Program-made: the position numbers and the translations under genes
The notes under the pieces: model-generated
The model's database searches: none
Told to the model about the DNA's origin: nothing
Seen by the model: only the letters and a program-made list of their open reading frames with translations
Part shown: piece after piece, positions 51,084-59,122 of the stretch
Numbering within the stretch: position 1 is the stretch's first letter
Layout: each line of letters starts with the position of its first letter
NCBI GenBank assembly: GCA_029260015.1
Contig: JAJDEB010000008.1
Span: 318,937-382,936 of the forward strand
Length of the DNA: 64,000 nt
Direction: 5' to 3'
Source of the DNA: Phycisphaerae bacterium
Lineage (GTDB): Bacteria > Planctomycetota > Phycisphaerae > UBA1845

Positions 51084-51320
51084 GTGAACAACGACAGTTT
51101 GGCACACGATGCGAACCGTGGCCCTCAGCGTGCCGATCCCACGGCCCTGGCCGTTGTGGACGCGGCGAAGTTGTTGAGCGCCGCGGGCGGCCAACGGATC
51201 AACTCAGAAATGATTCAGACGGATGTGGACGCCGGCGCGCCGACCAATGGTGACGGGACTATCAACTTGGTGAACTACACGGCTTGGTTGGTGAAGGAGA
51301 TGGCTACCGGTGGCGATTGA
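51084..51320 (+). CDS. Small-terminase-position protein, unknown
   Basis: 78 residues from GTG 51084 (AGGAAGG upstream). Opens MNNDSLAHDANRG and has a helical segment VVDAAKLLSAAGGQRI then NYTAWLVKEMA. It overlaps the terminase large subunit by 11 bases, the place of a small terminase subunit or a packaging regulator. No DNA-binding motif is obvious. The frame and location support it, not homology. Confidence 0.55.
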   Translation: MNNDSLAHDANRGPQRADPTALAVVDAAKLLSAAGGQRINSEMIQTDVDAGAPTNGDGTINLVNYTAWLVKEMATGGD

Positions 51321-53592
51321 CCCCCGCAAACTCAGGCCTACCGAATTGGTGCGGCTGCTGAACTCGACTGCACTGGGCGAGGTGATCAGCGAACGGCAAC
51401 TGCATCGCCACCGCGCTCGGGCTGGATTCCGGATCGGCGATGGGCGAACGCTTGATCTGCTGCGTTATGCGGCGTGGTTGCGAGTGGCTATAGAGGAGCA
51501 GCGTACTCGCAAGATTGATTCCGACTCAACGGGAGCGACGAGCTACGACGCCCATCGCGAACGCGCTCGCCAACGCAACATGGCCATGTCGGCCTCGGGC
51601 CGCAATATCGGTGACCTGCCAGCCGTCGAGAATCCCGAACCCAAAAAGCGCGCCGAAAGCGACTTCCGCTTCTTCTGTGAACATTACCTGCCACAGACGT
51701 TCCACCTACCTTGGTCGGATGATCATCTCAAAGTGATCGCCAAGATTGAGCAGGCCGTGCTCGAAGGCGGCTTGTTTGCCATGGCGATGCCGCGCGGATC
51801 TGGAAAGACCAGCCTGTGTGAAATCGCCTGCCTGTGGTCGCTGGTCTATGGCCATCGCGAGTTCGTCGCGCTGATTGGAGCTGACGAAGAGCATGCCGCC
51901 AACATGCTTGACTCCATCAAGGTCGAGTTGGAATCGAATGATTTGTTGTTGTTGGATTTCCCGGAAGTGTGCTTTCCGATTCAGGCGCTGGAAGGTATTC
52001 ACCAGCGTGCTGGCGGCCAGCTTTACCACGGTCATCAGACGCATATCGGCTGGACGGCCAAGGAGATTGTGCTGCCCACCATTCCCGGCAGCCCGGCAAG
52101 CGGTGCGATCATGCGCGTGGCCGGGATCACCGGACGCATCCGCGGCATGAAGCACAAACGCGTGGACGGAACCTCGATTCGTCCGGCGCTGGTGCTGATC
52201 GACGATCCGCAAACTGACGAATCGGCGCGCTCGCCCTCGCAGTGTGCGGCGCGCGAGAGGATATTGGCAGGTGCGATATTGGGTTTGGCCGGTCCCGGTC
52301 GCAAGATCGCCGGGCTGATGACGTTGACGGTTGTGCGTCCTGCCGACCTGGCTGATCGCCTGCTCAATCGCAGCAAACACCCGCAATGGCAAGGTGAACG
52401 GACGAAGATGGTTTACGCCTGGCCGACCAACGAAGCGCTATGGACGCGGTACGCGCAGCTTTGGCGCGAGGGCATGGCGGCTGATCGCGGTATTACCGAT
52501 GCGACCGAATTCTACCGCGTCAACCGTGAAGCCATGGACGCCGGCGCGGATGTCGCCTGGCCGCAGCGACATCATCCCGACGAACTGTCAGCGATACAGC
52601 ACGCCATGAATCTAAAACTGGATCGTGGCGAAGCTGCGTTCTGGGCGGAGTATCAGAACGAACCGCTGCCCGAGGAACATGCCGACGACGAACTGCTCAC
52701 GGCTGATCAGATCGCAAGCAAGACCAACGGCATGAAGTCCGGCGAAATCCCGTTGGCCGCGACGCATCTGACCATGTTCGTCGACGTGCAGGGCAAAGCA
52801 TTGTACTGGTTGGTTGCGGCGTGGGAGAGTGACTTCACTGGTTACGTCATCGACTACGGCACCGAGCCGGACCAGAAGACGCCGTACTTCACGCTTCGTG
52901 ACGTGCGAAAAACGCTGGCCATGAAGTCACCGCGCGCCGGGCTCGAAGGCGCGATTTATGCCGGCCTCGAGCGACTGACCGGCGCGATGCTTGGACGCGA
53001 GTGGCGTCGGGACGACGGCGCGATGGTCCGCATCGATCGATGCCTCATCGACGCGAACTGGGGGCAGTCGACGGATGTGGTATACCAATTCTGTCGGCAG
53101 AGTAAACATGCGAGCATCGTGCTGCCCAGTCACGGGCGGTACGTCGGCGCATCGAGCATTCCATTCAGCGATTACAAGAAGAAACGCGGTGATCGTGTGG
53201 GTTTGAACTGGCGCATCCCAATGATCACCGGGCGGCGCACCGTGCGGCACATCTTGTTCGACACGAATTATTGGAAGAGTTTTGTGCACACGCGATTGGC
53301 CGTACCCATGGGCGATCCCGGGTGCCTGTCGCTGTTCGGCCGCAACGCCGAGAAGCATCGGCTGATCTCCGAACACCTGACAAGCGAATACCGCGTGAAG
53401 ACCCAAGGCCGAGGAAGAACCGTGGACGAATGGAAACTCCGCGTCGACGGCATCGACAACCACTGGCTGGACTGCCTCGTCGGCGCAGCCGTAGCCGCAT
53501 CGATGCAGGGCGCGGTGTTGTTTGGAACCGAAACCAAAGCGGCACCGAAGCCGCAAGTGAAGTTGTCAGCACTCCAGGGAGGGAGAAGATGA
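51310..53592 (+). CDS. Phage terminase large subunit (GpA-like)
   Basis: 760 residues. Packages DNA into the prohead: ATPase plus nuclease. Residues 1-60 look like a DNA-binding prefix; Walker A is PRGSGKTS (161-168), and Walker B region is ALVLIDDPQ (about 300). The C-terminal nuclease segment includes FVDVQGKALYWLVAAW and MVRIDRCLIDANWGQST. GTG 51310 is used. The GpA-like lineage fits the lambda-type portal and Mu-like capsid downstream. Confidence 0.9.
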   Translation: MAIDPRKLRPTELVRLLNSTALGEVISERQLHRHRARAGFRIGDGRTLDLLRYAAWLRVAIEEQRTRKIDSDSTGATSYDAHRERARQRNMAMSASGRNIGDLPAVENPEPKKRAESDFRFFCEHYLPQTFHLPWSDDHLKVIAKIEQAVLEGGLFAMAMPRGSGKTSLCEIACLWSLVYGHREFVALIGADEEHAANMLDSIKVELESNDLLLLDFPEVCFPIQALEGIHQRAGGQLYHGHQTHIGWTAKEIVLPTIPGSPASGAIMRVAGITGRIRGMKHKRVDGTSIRPALVLIDDPQTDESARSPSQCAARERILAGAILGLAGPGRKIAGLMTLTVVRPADLADRLLNRSKHPQWQGERTKMVYAWPTNEALWTRYAQLWREGMAADRGITDATEFYRVNREAMDAGADVAWPQRHHPDELSAIQHAMNLKLDRGEAAFWAEYQNEPLPEEHADDELLTADQIASKTNGMKSGEIPLAATHLTMFVDVQGKALYWLVAAWESDFTGYVIDYGTEPDQKTPYFTLRDVRKTLAMKSPRAGLEGAIYAGLERLTGAMLGREWRRDDGAMVRIDRCLIDANWGQSTDVVYQFCRQSKHASIVLPSHGRYVGASSIPFSDYKKKRGDRVGLNWRIPMITGRRTVRHILFDTNYWKSFVHTRLAVPMGDPGCLSLFGRNAEKHRLISEHLTSEYRVKTQGRGRTVDEWKLRVDGIDNHWLDCLVGAAVAASMQGAVLFGTETKAAPKPQVKLSALQGGRR

Positions 53593-53780
53593 ACGAGACG
53601 ACTAAAGTCAAACCCAATTCCGATGAGCAACGCGGGATCACCTGTCGTCGGTGCGAAGGCTCGCATTTCCAGGTAATCTACACGCGCAAAGTTCGTGGCG
53701 GACGCATCATGCGCCGGCGCGAATGCCGCTACTGCGGACAGAGGGTAACGACCTGGGAGAGTATCAGGTACGACAACTAA
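53589..53780 (+). CDS. Small zinc-ribbon protein
   Basis: 63 residues. Two CxxC pairs (CRRCEGSHF and CRYCGQRVTTWE), an NrdR-like zinc ribbon. ATG 53589 overlaps the terminase stop by 4 bases. Similar proteins often follow phage terminases and may be small DNA- or RNA-binding regulators. Function not established. Confidence 0.75.
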   Translation: MNETTKVKPNSDEQRGITCRRCEGSHFQVIYTRKVRGGRIMRRRECRYCGQRVTTWESIRYDN

Positions 53781-53801
53781 GCCTTAATCGGAGCATGCAA
53801 C

Positions 53802-54164
53802 ATGGCAAACAACTATCTCGAGCAGCTTGTGGCAGAATGGTACGAATATCAAGGCTACTTCGTTCGCCGTAACGTGTTGGTGGGCAAGCGCGCAAAAGGC
53901 GGTTACAAGTGCGAACTCGATGTTGTCGGCCTTCACCCGAGCAAACAACATTTGGTGCATATCGAGCCATCCATGGACTGTCATAAGTGGGAGAAACGCG
54001 AGCAGCGATTTGCGAAGAAGTTTAAGATCGGGACGAAGGTGGTGCGTCATGCGAAGTACGTGACGTTTCAACTGGCTGAGGTTGCGGTTCCGCGAAGGCT
54101 GTTCGCCGCCATCCTGGAACGTATCCGACGTTTGCGTGCCGCGCCATGCATGGCACCTTCATGA
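53802..54164 (+). CDS. PD-(D/E)XK-type nuclease-like phage protein
   Basis: 120 residues. EWYEYQGYFVRRNVLVG then KCELDVVGLHP and HLVHIEPSMD show the E...D...(Q/E)xK-like layout of restriction-type nucleases, although the last catalytic Lys is not clear (EPS). The C-terminal 40 residues (VAVPRRLFAAILERIRRLRA) look atypical, so the gene may be truncated or frameshifted at its 3' end, next to the foreign insertion that follows. Confidence 0.6.
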   Translation: MANNYLEQLVAEWYEYQGYFVRRNVLVGKRAKGGYKCELDVVGLHPSKQHLVHIEPSMDCHKWEKREQRFAKKFKIGTKVVRHAKYVTFQLAEVAVPRRLFAAILERIRRLRAAPCMAPS

Positions 54165-54575
54165 TGACTCGACAAGCCCCACAAAATGGCTCCCGTCGTG
54201 ATACCTCAGGGAGATGCCGTGCGCCCATCACGAAAAACGTGGCCGAAAAGCCCCTTGGGCACACAAGGAGGGAACCGATTCGGCCCGTAAGACCTGAAAG
54301 TACTCGAAAACGGGTAGGCGCAACGGGCGGGGACGCCGTATGATCAACGAACACGGCTCGGCGGCGTACCCGGGCAAGGCTAAATGGGAAATGTCGGTTA
54401 ACTCGAGTTATCGGCGTCGACATGGGCAAAGCTGTTTTGTTATGATCCATTCTGCAAACCGCGTTCGGAAACAGGCGTGCGGGCTCTTGATACAGGAATC
54501 GGTGGCCTGCGGAACACATTTGAGCGAGTCAATGAGTATTCCATGCATCGTCTTGTCAGTCTATTAGGAGCGATC
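54165..54575. other. 411-base leader/junction without a clear gene
   Basis: No convincing gene. A 75-codon + frame (54340-54567) is not supported. GTGCGCCCA at about 54220 followed by CACG-AAAAA-CGTG resembles a group II intron 5' end, but this is weak. The region marks the left border of host-type DNA inside the phage late operon. GGAG just before 54576 is the ribosome site of the next gene. Confidence 0.35.
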
Positions 54576-56420
54576 ATGAAGGGACTTCTTTGTACTAAAG
54601 GCAGGCTGCTCGTCGTGCTTTGTATTCTGACGGCTTCTGCAAGATCATCTGCACAGACAAGCTTCGTTGTCGACCAATCGGGTGGTGGTGATTACACCAC
54701 AATTCAAAACGCCCTGATCTTTACGATAAGCCACCCCGAAAGTGTAGTGTTCGTAAACGAGGGCACTTACGTCGAGAGGATCAATCTCATAGGGAAGGCA
54801 GTGCAGCTGATTGCACAGGGGCCAGGTACCATCATTGACGGCAATTCCAACGGTACGGTCATCAAGTGCATTTCAGGTGAAAAGTCCGACACGATTATCA
54901 GTGGATTCACTGTGATCAACGGCACGGGTACTCTTGCTTTCGGTCAATTACGCGGCGGCGGACTATACGCGGACGATAGCAATCCGACAGTGACCGGCTG
55001 CACATTTAGGAATAATAGCGCGTACTATGGCGGCGGGGTTTATATGAATAGCGGAGTCGACGAGCAGACCATTTCAGAGTGTACATTTGACAACAATACG
55101 AGTAGTTTTGGCGGCGGCCTATATAACTTCTATTCACCCAGCCAATCGATTTCAGAATGCAAGTTCACGAACAATCGTGCGGAGGAACATGGCGGTGCTA
55201 TTTATAGTTTTGCTTCATCTGGCTTAAATCCAAGAATTACAGATTGCGAATTCGCTCGGAATTCAGCAACGTTTCAAGGCGGTGCTGTGTACAACTCGGT
55301 TTGTGATGCAACGATCACTCGGTCACTATTCGTTAATAATTTCGCCGGTGATCGCGGTGGCGGTATTTTTAGTGTATCGGGGGATCCGACCATTTCGAAC
55401 TGCGAGTTCAGAGTAAACAGGAGTGGATCTATCGGCGGTGGCGTTTACAGCGGTTATTCGAGGACCTTTGAGTCGAAAATCACGAATTGTGCATTTGTCG
55501 CCAATCATGCCGCTGCCGAGGGCGGCGGACTTTACGTAGAGCACTCCGGCCCTCTTGTCACGAACTGTACCTTCATTCAGAATTCGGCGCCGATTGGGGG
55601 GGCTGTCCGAAATGAGGATCAATCGTTCTCAACCATTGCCAACTCTGTTCTTTGGCGCAATAACGGTTCAGAGATTTCCACCTTGGCCGGTGAATCGGAT
55701 GACGTTTCGTATTCAATTGTACAAGGGGACCATCCCGGTTCGAACGTAAGAGACATCGATCCGCAATTGATTCGACTACCCAATGATGGTGGCGACGGAT
55801 ACGGTGATGACCCTGCTACTGCCGACGTCGACGAAGGGGCAAATGACGATTTAGGAGATCTTCGACTGGCCAGCTACTCGCCAGCAATTGACGCTGGAAA
55901 CAACATTAGGTACTCCGCAGCCGCCGCAAGTTTGGATTCTGATTTGGGCGGCCTTCCGCGAATTATTGAGGATCCAGGGGTGCCCGATGTTGGCGAGGGA
56001 TGTCTCACATGTATAGACGTGGGGGCTCACGAATACCAGCTAGTTGGTTGCCTGATCCCCGGGGACATGGATGATGATGGAGCTGTCAATGATGGCGACA
56101 ACATCGATTTCATCAATTGCTTATTGGGGCCTGACCACGGCTCGAGCTGCGTGTGTGCCGATTTTGATAATGACGGCAACGTTGACGTCAGGGATTACGC
56201 CGCGTTTCAGTGGAGATTTAACAAGGTTTGTGTGGGTAGCGGCGACGCCGATGGAAACGGAGTCGTCGATTTGGCCGACTTTGCGGAGATAGGGTTTTGC
56301 CTTCAAGGGCCGAATGTCTCAATTCCACCGATCTGTAAGTGTATAGACTTTAATCAGAACAATGTTGGCGAATTGCAGGACTTCGCAGTGTTCCAGCGGT
56401 TGGTTGATCCCGCTCAATGA
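54576..56420 (+). CDS. Secreted parallel beta-helix protein with dockerin-like repeats
   Basis: 614 residues. ATG 54576 follows TAGGAG and gives a signal peptide (MKGLLCTKGRLLVVLCILTA). Residues 25-400 are a right-handed parallel beta-helix (pectin-lyase-like), with many GGG(V/L)Y turns and CTFxNN steps. Residues 490-614 hold four EF-hand-like units (GDMDDDGAVNDGDN, DFDNDGNVDVRDYA, GDADGNGVVDLADF, then a degenerate fourth), the arrangement of planctomycete dockerin-like cell-surface proteins. It is a host-type secreted gene inside the prophage late operon, between terminase and portal. Confidence 0.85.
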   Translation: MKGLLCTKGRLLVVLCILTASARSSAQTSFVVDQSGGGDYTTIQNALIFTISHPESVVFVNEGTYVERINLIGKAVQLIAQGPGTIIDGNSNGTVIKCISGEKSDTIISGFTVINGTGTLAFGQLRGGGLYADDSNPTVTGCTFRNNSAYYGGGVYMNSGVDEQTISECTFDNNTSSFGGGLYNFYSPSQSISECKFTNNRAEEHGGAIYSFASSGLNPRITDCEFARNSATFQGGAVYNSVCDATITRSLFVNNFAGDRGGGIFSVSGDPTISNCEFRVNRSGSIGGGVYSGYSRTFESKITNCAFVANHAAAEGGGLYVEHSGPLVTNCTFIQNSAPIGGAVRNEDQSFSTIANSVLWRNNGSEISTLAGESDDVSYSIVQGDHPGSNVRDIDPQLIRLPNDGGDGYGDDPATADVDEGANDDLGDLRLASYSPAIDAGNNIRYSAAAASLDSDLGGLPRIIEDPGVPDVGEGCLTCIDVGAHEYQLVGCLIPGDMDDDGAVNDGDNIDFINCLLGPDHGSSCVCADFDNDGNVDVRDYAAFQWRFNKVCVGSGDADGNGVVDLADFAEIGFCLQGPNVSIPPICKCIDFNQNNVGELQDFAVFQRLVDPAQ

Positions 56421-56626
56421 CACATTCCAATTGCCGAAGACGTAGCGCGAGGGAGAGCGGTGACGTATTTCACTGAATGTTTGAAGCACTTCTAACGCGC
56501 TATCAGGTAATGATTGTATTCGCACACTTGGCCATCTGATCGACCGTTTGGTTGCGTCTTTCGACTATCTTGCTTAACTGGGTGTCTTGAGACCCACCAT
56601 AATCTTCTTGATATGGAGACACGCTC
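56421..56626. other. Gap after the beta-helix gene
   Basis: 206 bases with no gene or hairpin of note. It leads into a tpiA 5' fragment. Confidence 0.4.
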
Positions 56627-56869
56627 GTGAAGCGAAAGCCTTTTGTTGCTGGTAATTGGAAGATGCATATTTACGGCAGTTCATCGCTATCGCAACATTT
56701 CAGCAGGAGCAAGCGAATTCTGGCTCTGTTATCAATTCGAAGTGTAGATCCATTGCGAGCCAATGGCCGCAACAAGTTGGAAATATCCGCTACTCCGATT
56801 GCGATGGGGTCCGGAGTTTTACCTAATCAAGACAGGACGCCAGCAATAGCTTGGCGCGAACATGAGTAG
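56627..56869 (+). pseudogene. tpiA: 5' fragment of triosephosphate isomerase gene
   Basis: GTG 56627 opens MKRKPFVAGNWKMH, the unmistakable start of triosephosphate isomerase with the catalytic Asn and Lys (GNWKMH). After about 14 residues the family sequence is lost: the remaining 66 residues are Ser/Arg-rich and unrelated, ending at a stop at 56869. I read it as a broken copy carried in with flanking DNA. The full host tpiA is presumably elsewhere. Confidence 0.7.
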
Positions 56870-57297
56870 TTGCAAACTCATATACCACTGAAAATCCGCA
56901 ATCTTGACGCAGTCACGCGACCATCCTTCAAATAACTATTGTTTCTCTCGGCCGAGTGGCCCAAGTTCTTCGAACTTGGTGTCCTGATTCGACAGGATTC
57001 GTTTCATCGCATCATTAGAAGGTAGGGTCGGCTGTGCGGACCGATCCCCATGGGCAAAACAAGTTTGAGCAATTGGCAAGGGATTCTTGCGCGTCAACCT
57101 CGCCTCACAAGGACACTCAGCTAACCTACCAGTGTCAACACCCTCTACATGTGTAACGACTTTATCCAAACGAGAATTCGGCATTGCAATCTCGCTCGTG
57201 GCGACATACATATTGATATAGAAAACCACACCGGGCATTCCCGGAGGCGAGCGGTCGGCGGCTGATCCCCGTCGCCCCGTTATTGCCAACAATCGTG
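56870..57297. other. Gap without a clear gene, right border of the insertion
   Basis: A - strand frame of about 90 codons (57209 to 56936) starts MYVATSEIAMPN and has no recognised family. Nothing else convincing. The sequence leads into the strong terminator at 57298. Confidence 0.4.
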
Positions 57298-57335
57298 ACG
57301 CCGTGCAGGGCTGCACCCCTGCGTGGCGTTTTTTT
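57298..57335 (+). terminator. Strong rho-independent terminator
   Basis: A 13-bp stem (ACGCC + GTGCAGGG with CCCTGCGT + GGCGT, two G-U pairs, 6-base loop) followed by seven T. It would stop transcription entering the portal region from the left, unless phage antitermination or a promoter at 57336-57431 is used. Confidence 0.85.
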
Positions 57336-57431
57336 GTGGGCATCGACTCCGGGGATGTCCGGCGGTTGCGGGTGCTGCGACGAAATCGTCGTGGCTGCAG
57401 ATGTAGTTCAACGGAACGTGCATGGTGACTG

Positions 57432-57626
57432 ATGACTGACGAACTGGCCAATGCGATCAAAGACAACGCCAAGGGGCCGAAGCGCGCCCAGGGCGACTCC
57501 GGCAGCGTCGAGCAGCATGCGCTGGCCGACCAGATTGAGGCAGATCGGTATCTGGCGTCGAAAGACGCGGCGAAGAAGGGGCTGGGCGTGCGGATGACCA
57601 AGGTGATTCCGCCGGGAGCGACGTAG
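57432..57626 (+). CDS. Small phage protein upstream of portal
   Basis: 64 residues, hydrophilic and helical (MTDELANAIKDNAKGPKRAQ, then HALADQIEADRYLASKDAAK). It lies in the position of lambda gpW, between terminase and portal, but the sequence does not look like gpW. Start ATG 57432; ends 17 bases before the portal start. Probably a head-completion or unclassified small structural protein. Confidence 0.65.
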   Translation: MTDELANAIKDNAKGPKRAQGDSGSVEQHALADQIEADRYLASKDAAKKGLGVRMTKVIPPGAT

Positions 57627-57643
57627 TCTGGAGTAATGAGACA

Positions 57644-59122
57644 GTGCTGAAGTGGCTGCGACAACTCGGTTCGAAGAAAGCGAGTGCAAACGATACACCG
57701 CGCGGTCGCACCGTTTTCGTGCGCGGTAAATACGACTCGGCTCAGACCTCGCTCGAGAATCGTCGTCACTGGATCAACGCCGATCATCTCTCTGCCAACT
57801 CCGCGATCAGTGCCGATGTACGCCGCACACTCCGCAGCCGAACGCGCTACGAGGTGGCGAACAACTCGTATGCCAAGGGCATCGTGCTGACGCTGGCCAA
57901 CTATGTGGTGGGTACCGGTCCTCGGCTGCAAATGCTCACCGACGATCCGGCCGTCAATCGCGTCATCGAAAAGGAATTCACGCGCTGGGCCAAGGCGATC
58001 GGTCTGGCGCACAAGCTGCGCACCATGCGCATCGGCCAGTGCGAATCAGGAGAGTGCTTCGGCCTGCTTTCCACCAATCCGCGTGTGTCGACACCGGTGC
58101 AACTCGACGTGCGGCTGATCGAAGCCGACCAAGTTGCAGCGCCGTGGCCGGTCGCGAGGCGTGACACCAACGTGGTTGACGGCATCATCCTCGACGAGTT
58201 TGGCAATCCGGTTGCATACTCGATCCTGCGGCAACATCCCGGCGACGGTTCTGCGCTGCGTCTTGGCGGCACCGAATTCGACATGCTGCCCGCCGATTCG
58301 GTGATTCATTTGTTTCGGGCAGAGCGCCCGGGCCAGAATCGAGGCGTGCCCGAAGTAACCTCATCGCTATCGCTGTTCGCCACATTGCGGCGCTACACGC
58401 TCGCAGTGCTTGCATCGGCCGAACAGGCGGCGCTGCCATCCGGTGTGATCTACACCGACGCACCGGCGGACGCTGATGCTGCCGGCGTCGAGCCGATGGA
58501 TACGGTCGAGATGGATCGCGGCACGTGGCTGACGATGCCCTTTGGTTGGAAGATCGGTCAACTTAAAGCCGAGCAGCCCACGACAGTCTATGGCGATTTC
58601 AAGCACGAGGTGATCAACGAGATCGCACGCTGTTTGAACATGCCATTCAACATCGCTGCGGGTAATTCCAGTGGCTACAACTACGCTTCGGGCCGGCTGG
58701 ACCATCAGGCGTTCTTCAAAGCCATTCGAATCGATCAGGCGTACCTCGGTGACATGGTGCTTGATCGCATCTTCAAAGCATGGATCGACGAAGCGGTGCT
58801 CATCGAAGGCTACCTGCCGCAAGCCGTGCGGACGTTGGACGTCGATCTCCCCCATCAATGGTTCTGGGATGGTTTTGAGCACGTCGATCCCGCGAAAGAA
58901 GCGAACGCGCAGGCGACCCGGCTGGCGAGTAAAACGACAACGCTGGCTGCGGAATACGCCAAAGCGGGTCTTGACTGGGAAAGCGAACTGCGACAACGCG
59001 CACGCGAAGAGGCGTTGATGCGCGAGTTGGGACTGAGCGAGTCTGCATCCACTCCGCAGCCTGCATCGAATGATGGTTTTGTCGAAGAGGACGAAGAGGA
59101 ATTGGAGGAGGCCGCCACATGA
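57644..59122 (+). CDS. Phage portal protein (lambda gpB-like)
   Basis: 492 residues. The dodecameric portal at the capsid vertex through which DNA enters. N-terminal LKWLRQLGSKKA, then VANNSYAKGIVLTLANYVVG and DNAGRPVAYxI-like YSILRQHPGDG; the C-terminal half has MPFNIAAGNSSGYNYASGRLD, a family signature. GTG 57644. It ends with an acidic tail. It overlaps the protease-capsid gene by 4 bases (ATGA). Confidence 0.9.
   Translation: MLKWLRQLGSKKASANDTPRGRTVFVRGKYDSAQTSLENRRHWINADHLSANSAISADVRRTLRSRTRYEVANNSYAKGIVLTLANYVVGTGPRLQMLTDDPAVNRVIEKEFTRWAKAIGLAHKLRTMRIGQCESGECFGLLSTNPRVSTPVQLDVRLIEADQVAAPWPVARRDTNVVDGIILDEFGNPVAYSILRQHPGDGSALRLGGTEFDMLPADSVIHLFRAERPGQNRGVPEVTSSLSLFATLRRYTLAVLASAEQAALPSGVIYTDAPADADAAGVEPMDTVEMDRGTWLTMPFGWKIGQLKAEQPTTVYGDFKHEVINEIARCLNMPFNIAAGNSSGYNYASGRLDHQAFFKAIRIDQAYLGDMVLDRIFKAWIDEAVLIEGYLPQAVRTLDVDLPHQWFWDGFEHVDPAKEANAQATRLASKTTTLAAEYAKAGLDWESELRQRAREEALMRELGLSESASTPQPASNDGFVEEDEEELEEAAT

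Noticed and set aside
48559..51087. An 842-codon + strand open frame
   Set aside because: It lies opposite five - strand genes with good ribosome sites and families (HARE-HTH and others). Its translation is Arg/Leu/Gly-rich with no domain; it is a codon-bias shadow.
54200..54340. A riboswitch or group II intron 5' end upstream of the beta-helix gene
   Set aside because: GTGCGCCC and a small CACG hairpin are suggestive only; I could not match the conserved core of any riboswitch or the rest of an intron.
54340..54567. 75-codon + frame before the beta-helix gene
   Set aside because: No recognisable sequence and it runs across the leader of the secreted protein gene; composition unlike neighbours.
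56936..58012. A 358-codon - strand frame across the terminator and portal start
   Set aside because: Its right half is the reverse of the portal gene; the left 90 codons alone could be a gene but show no family or start signal.
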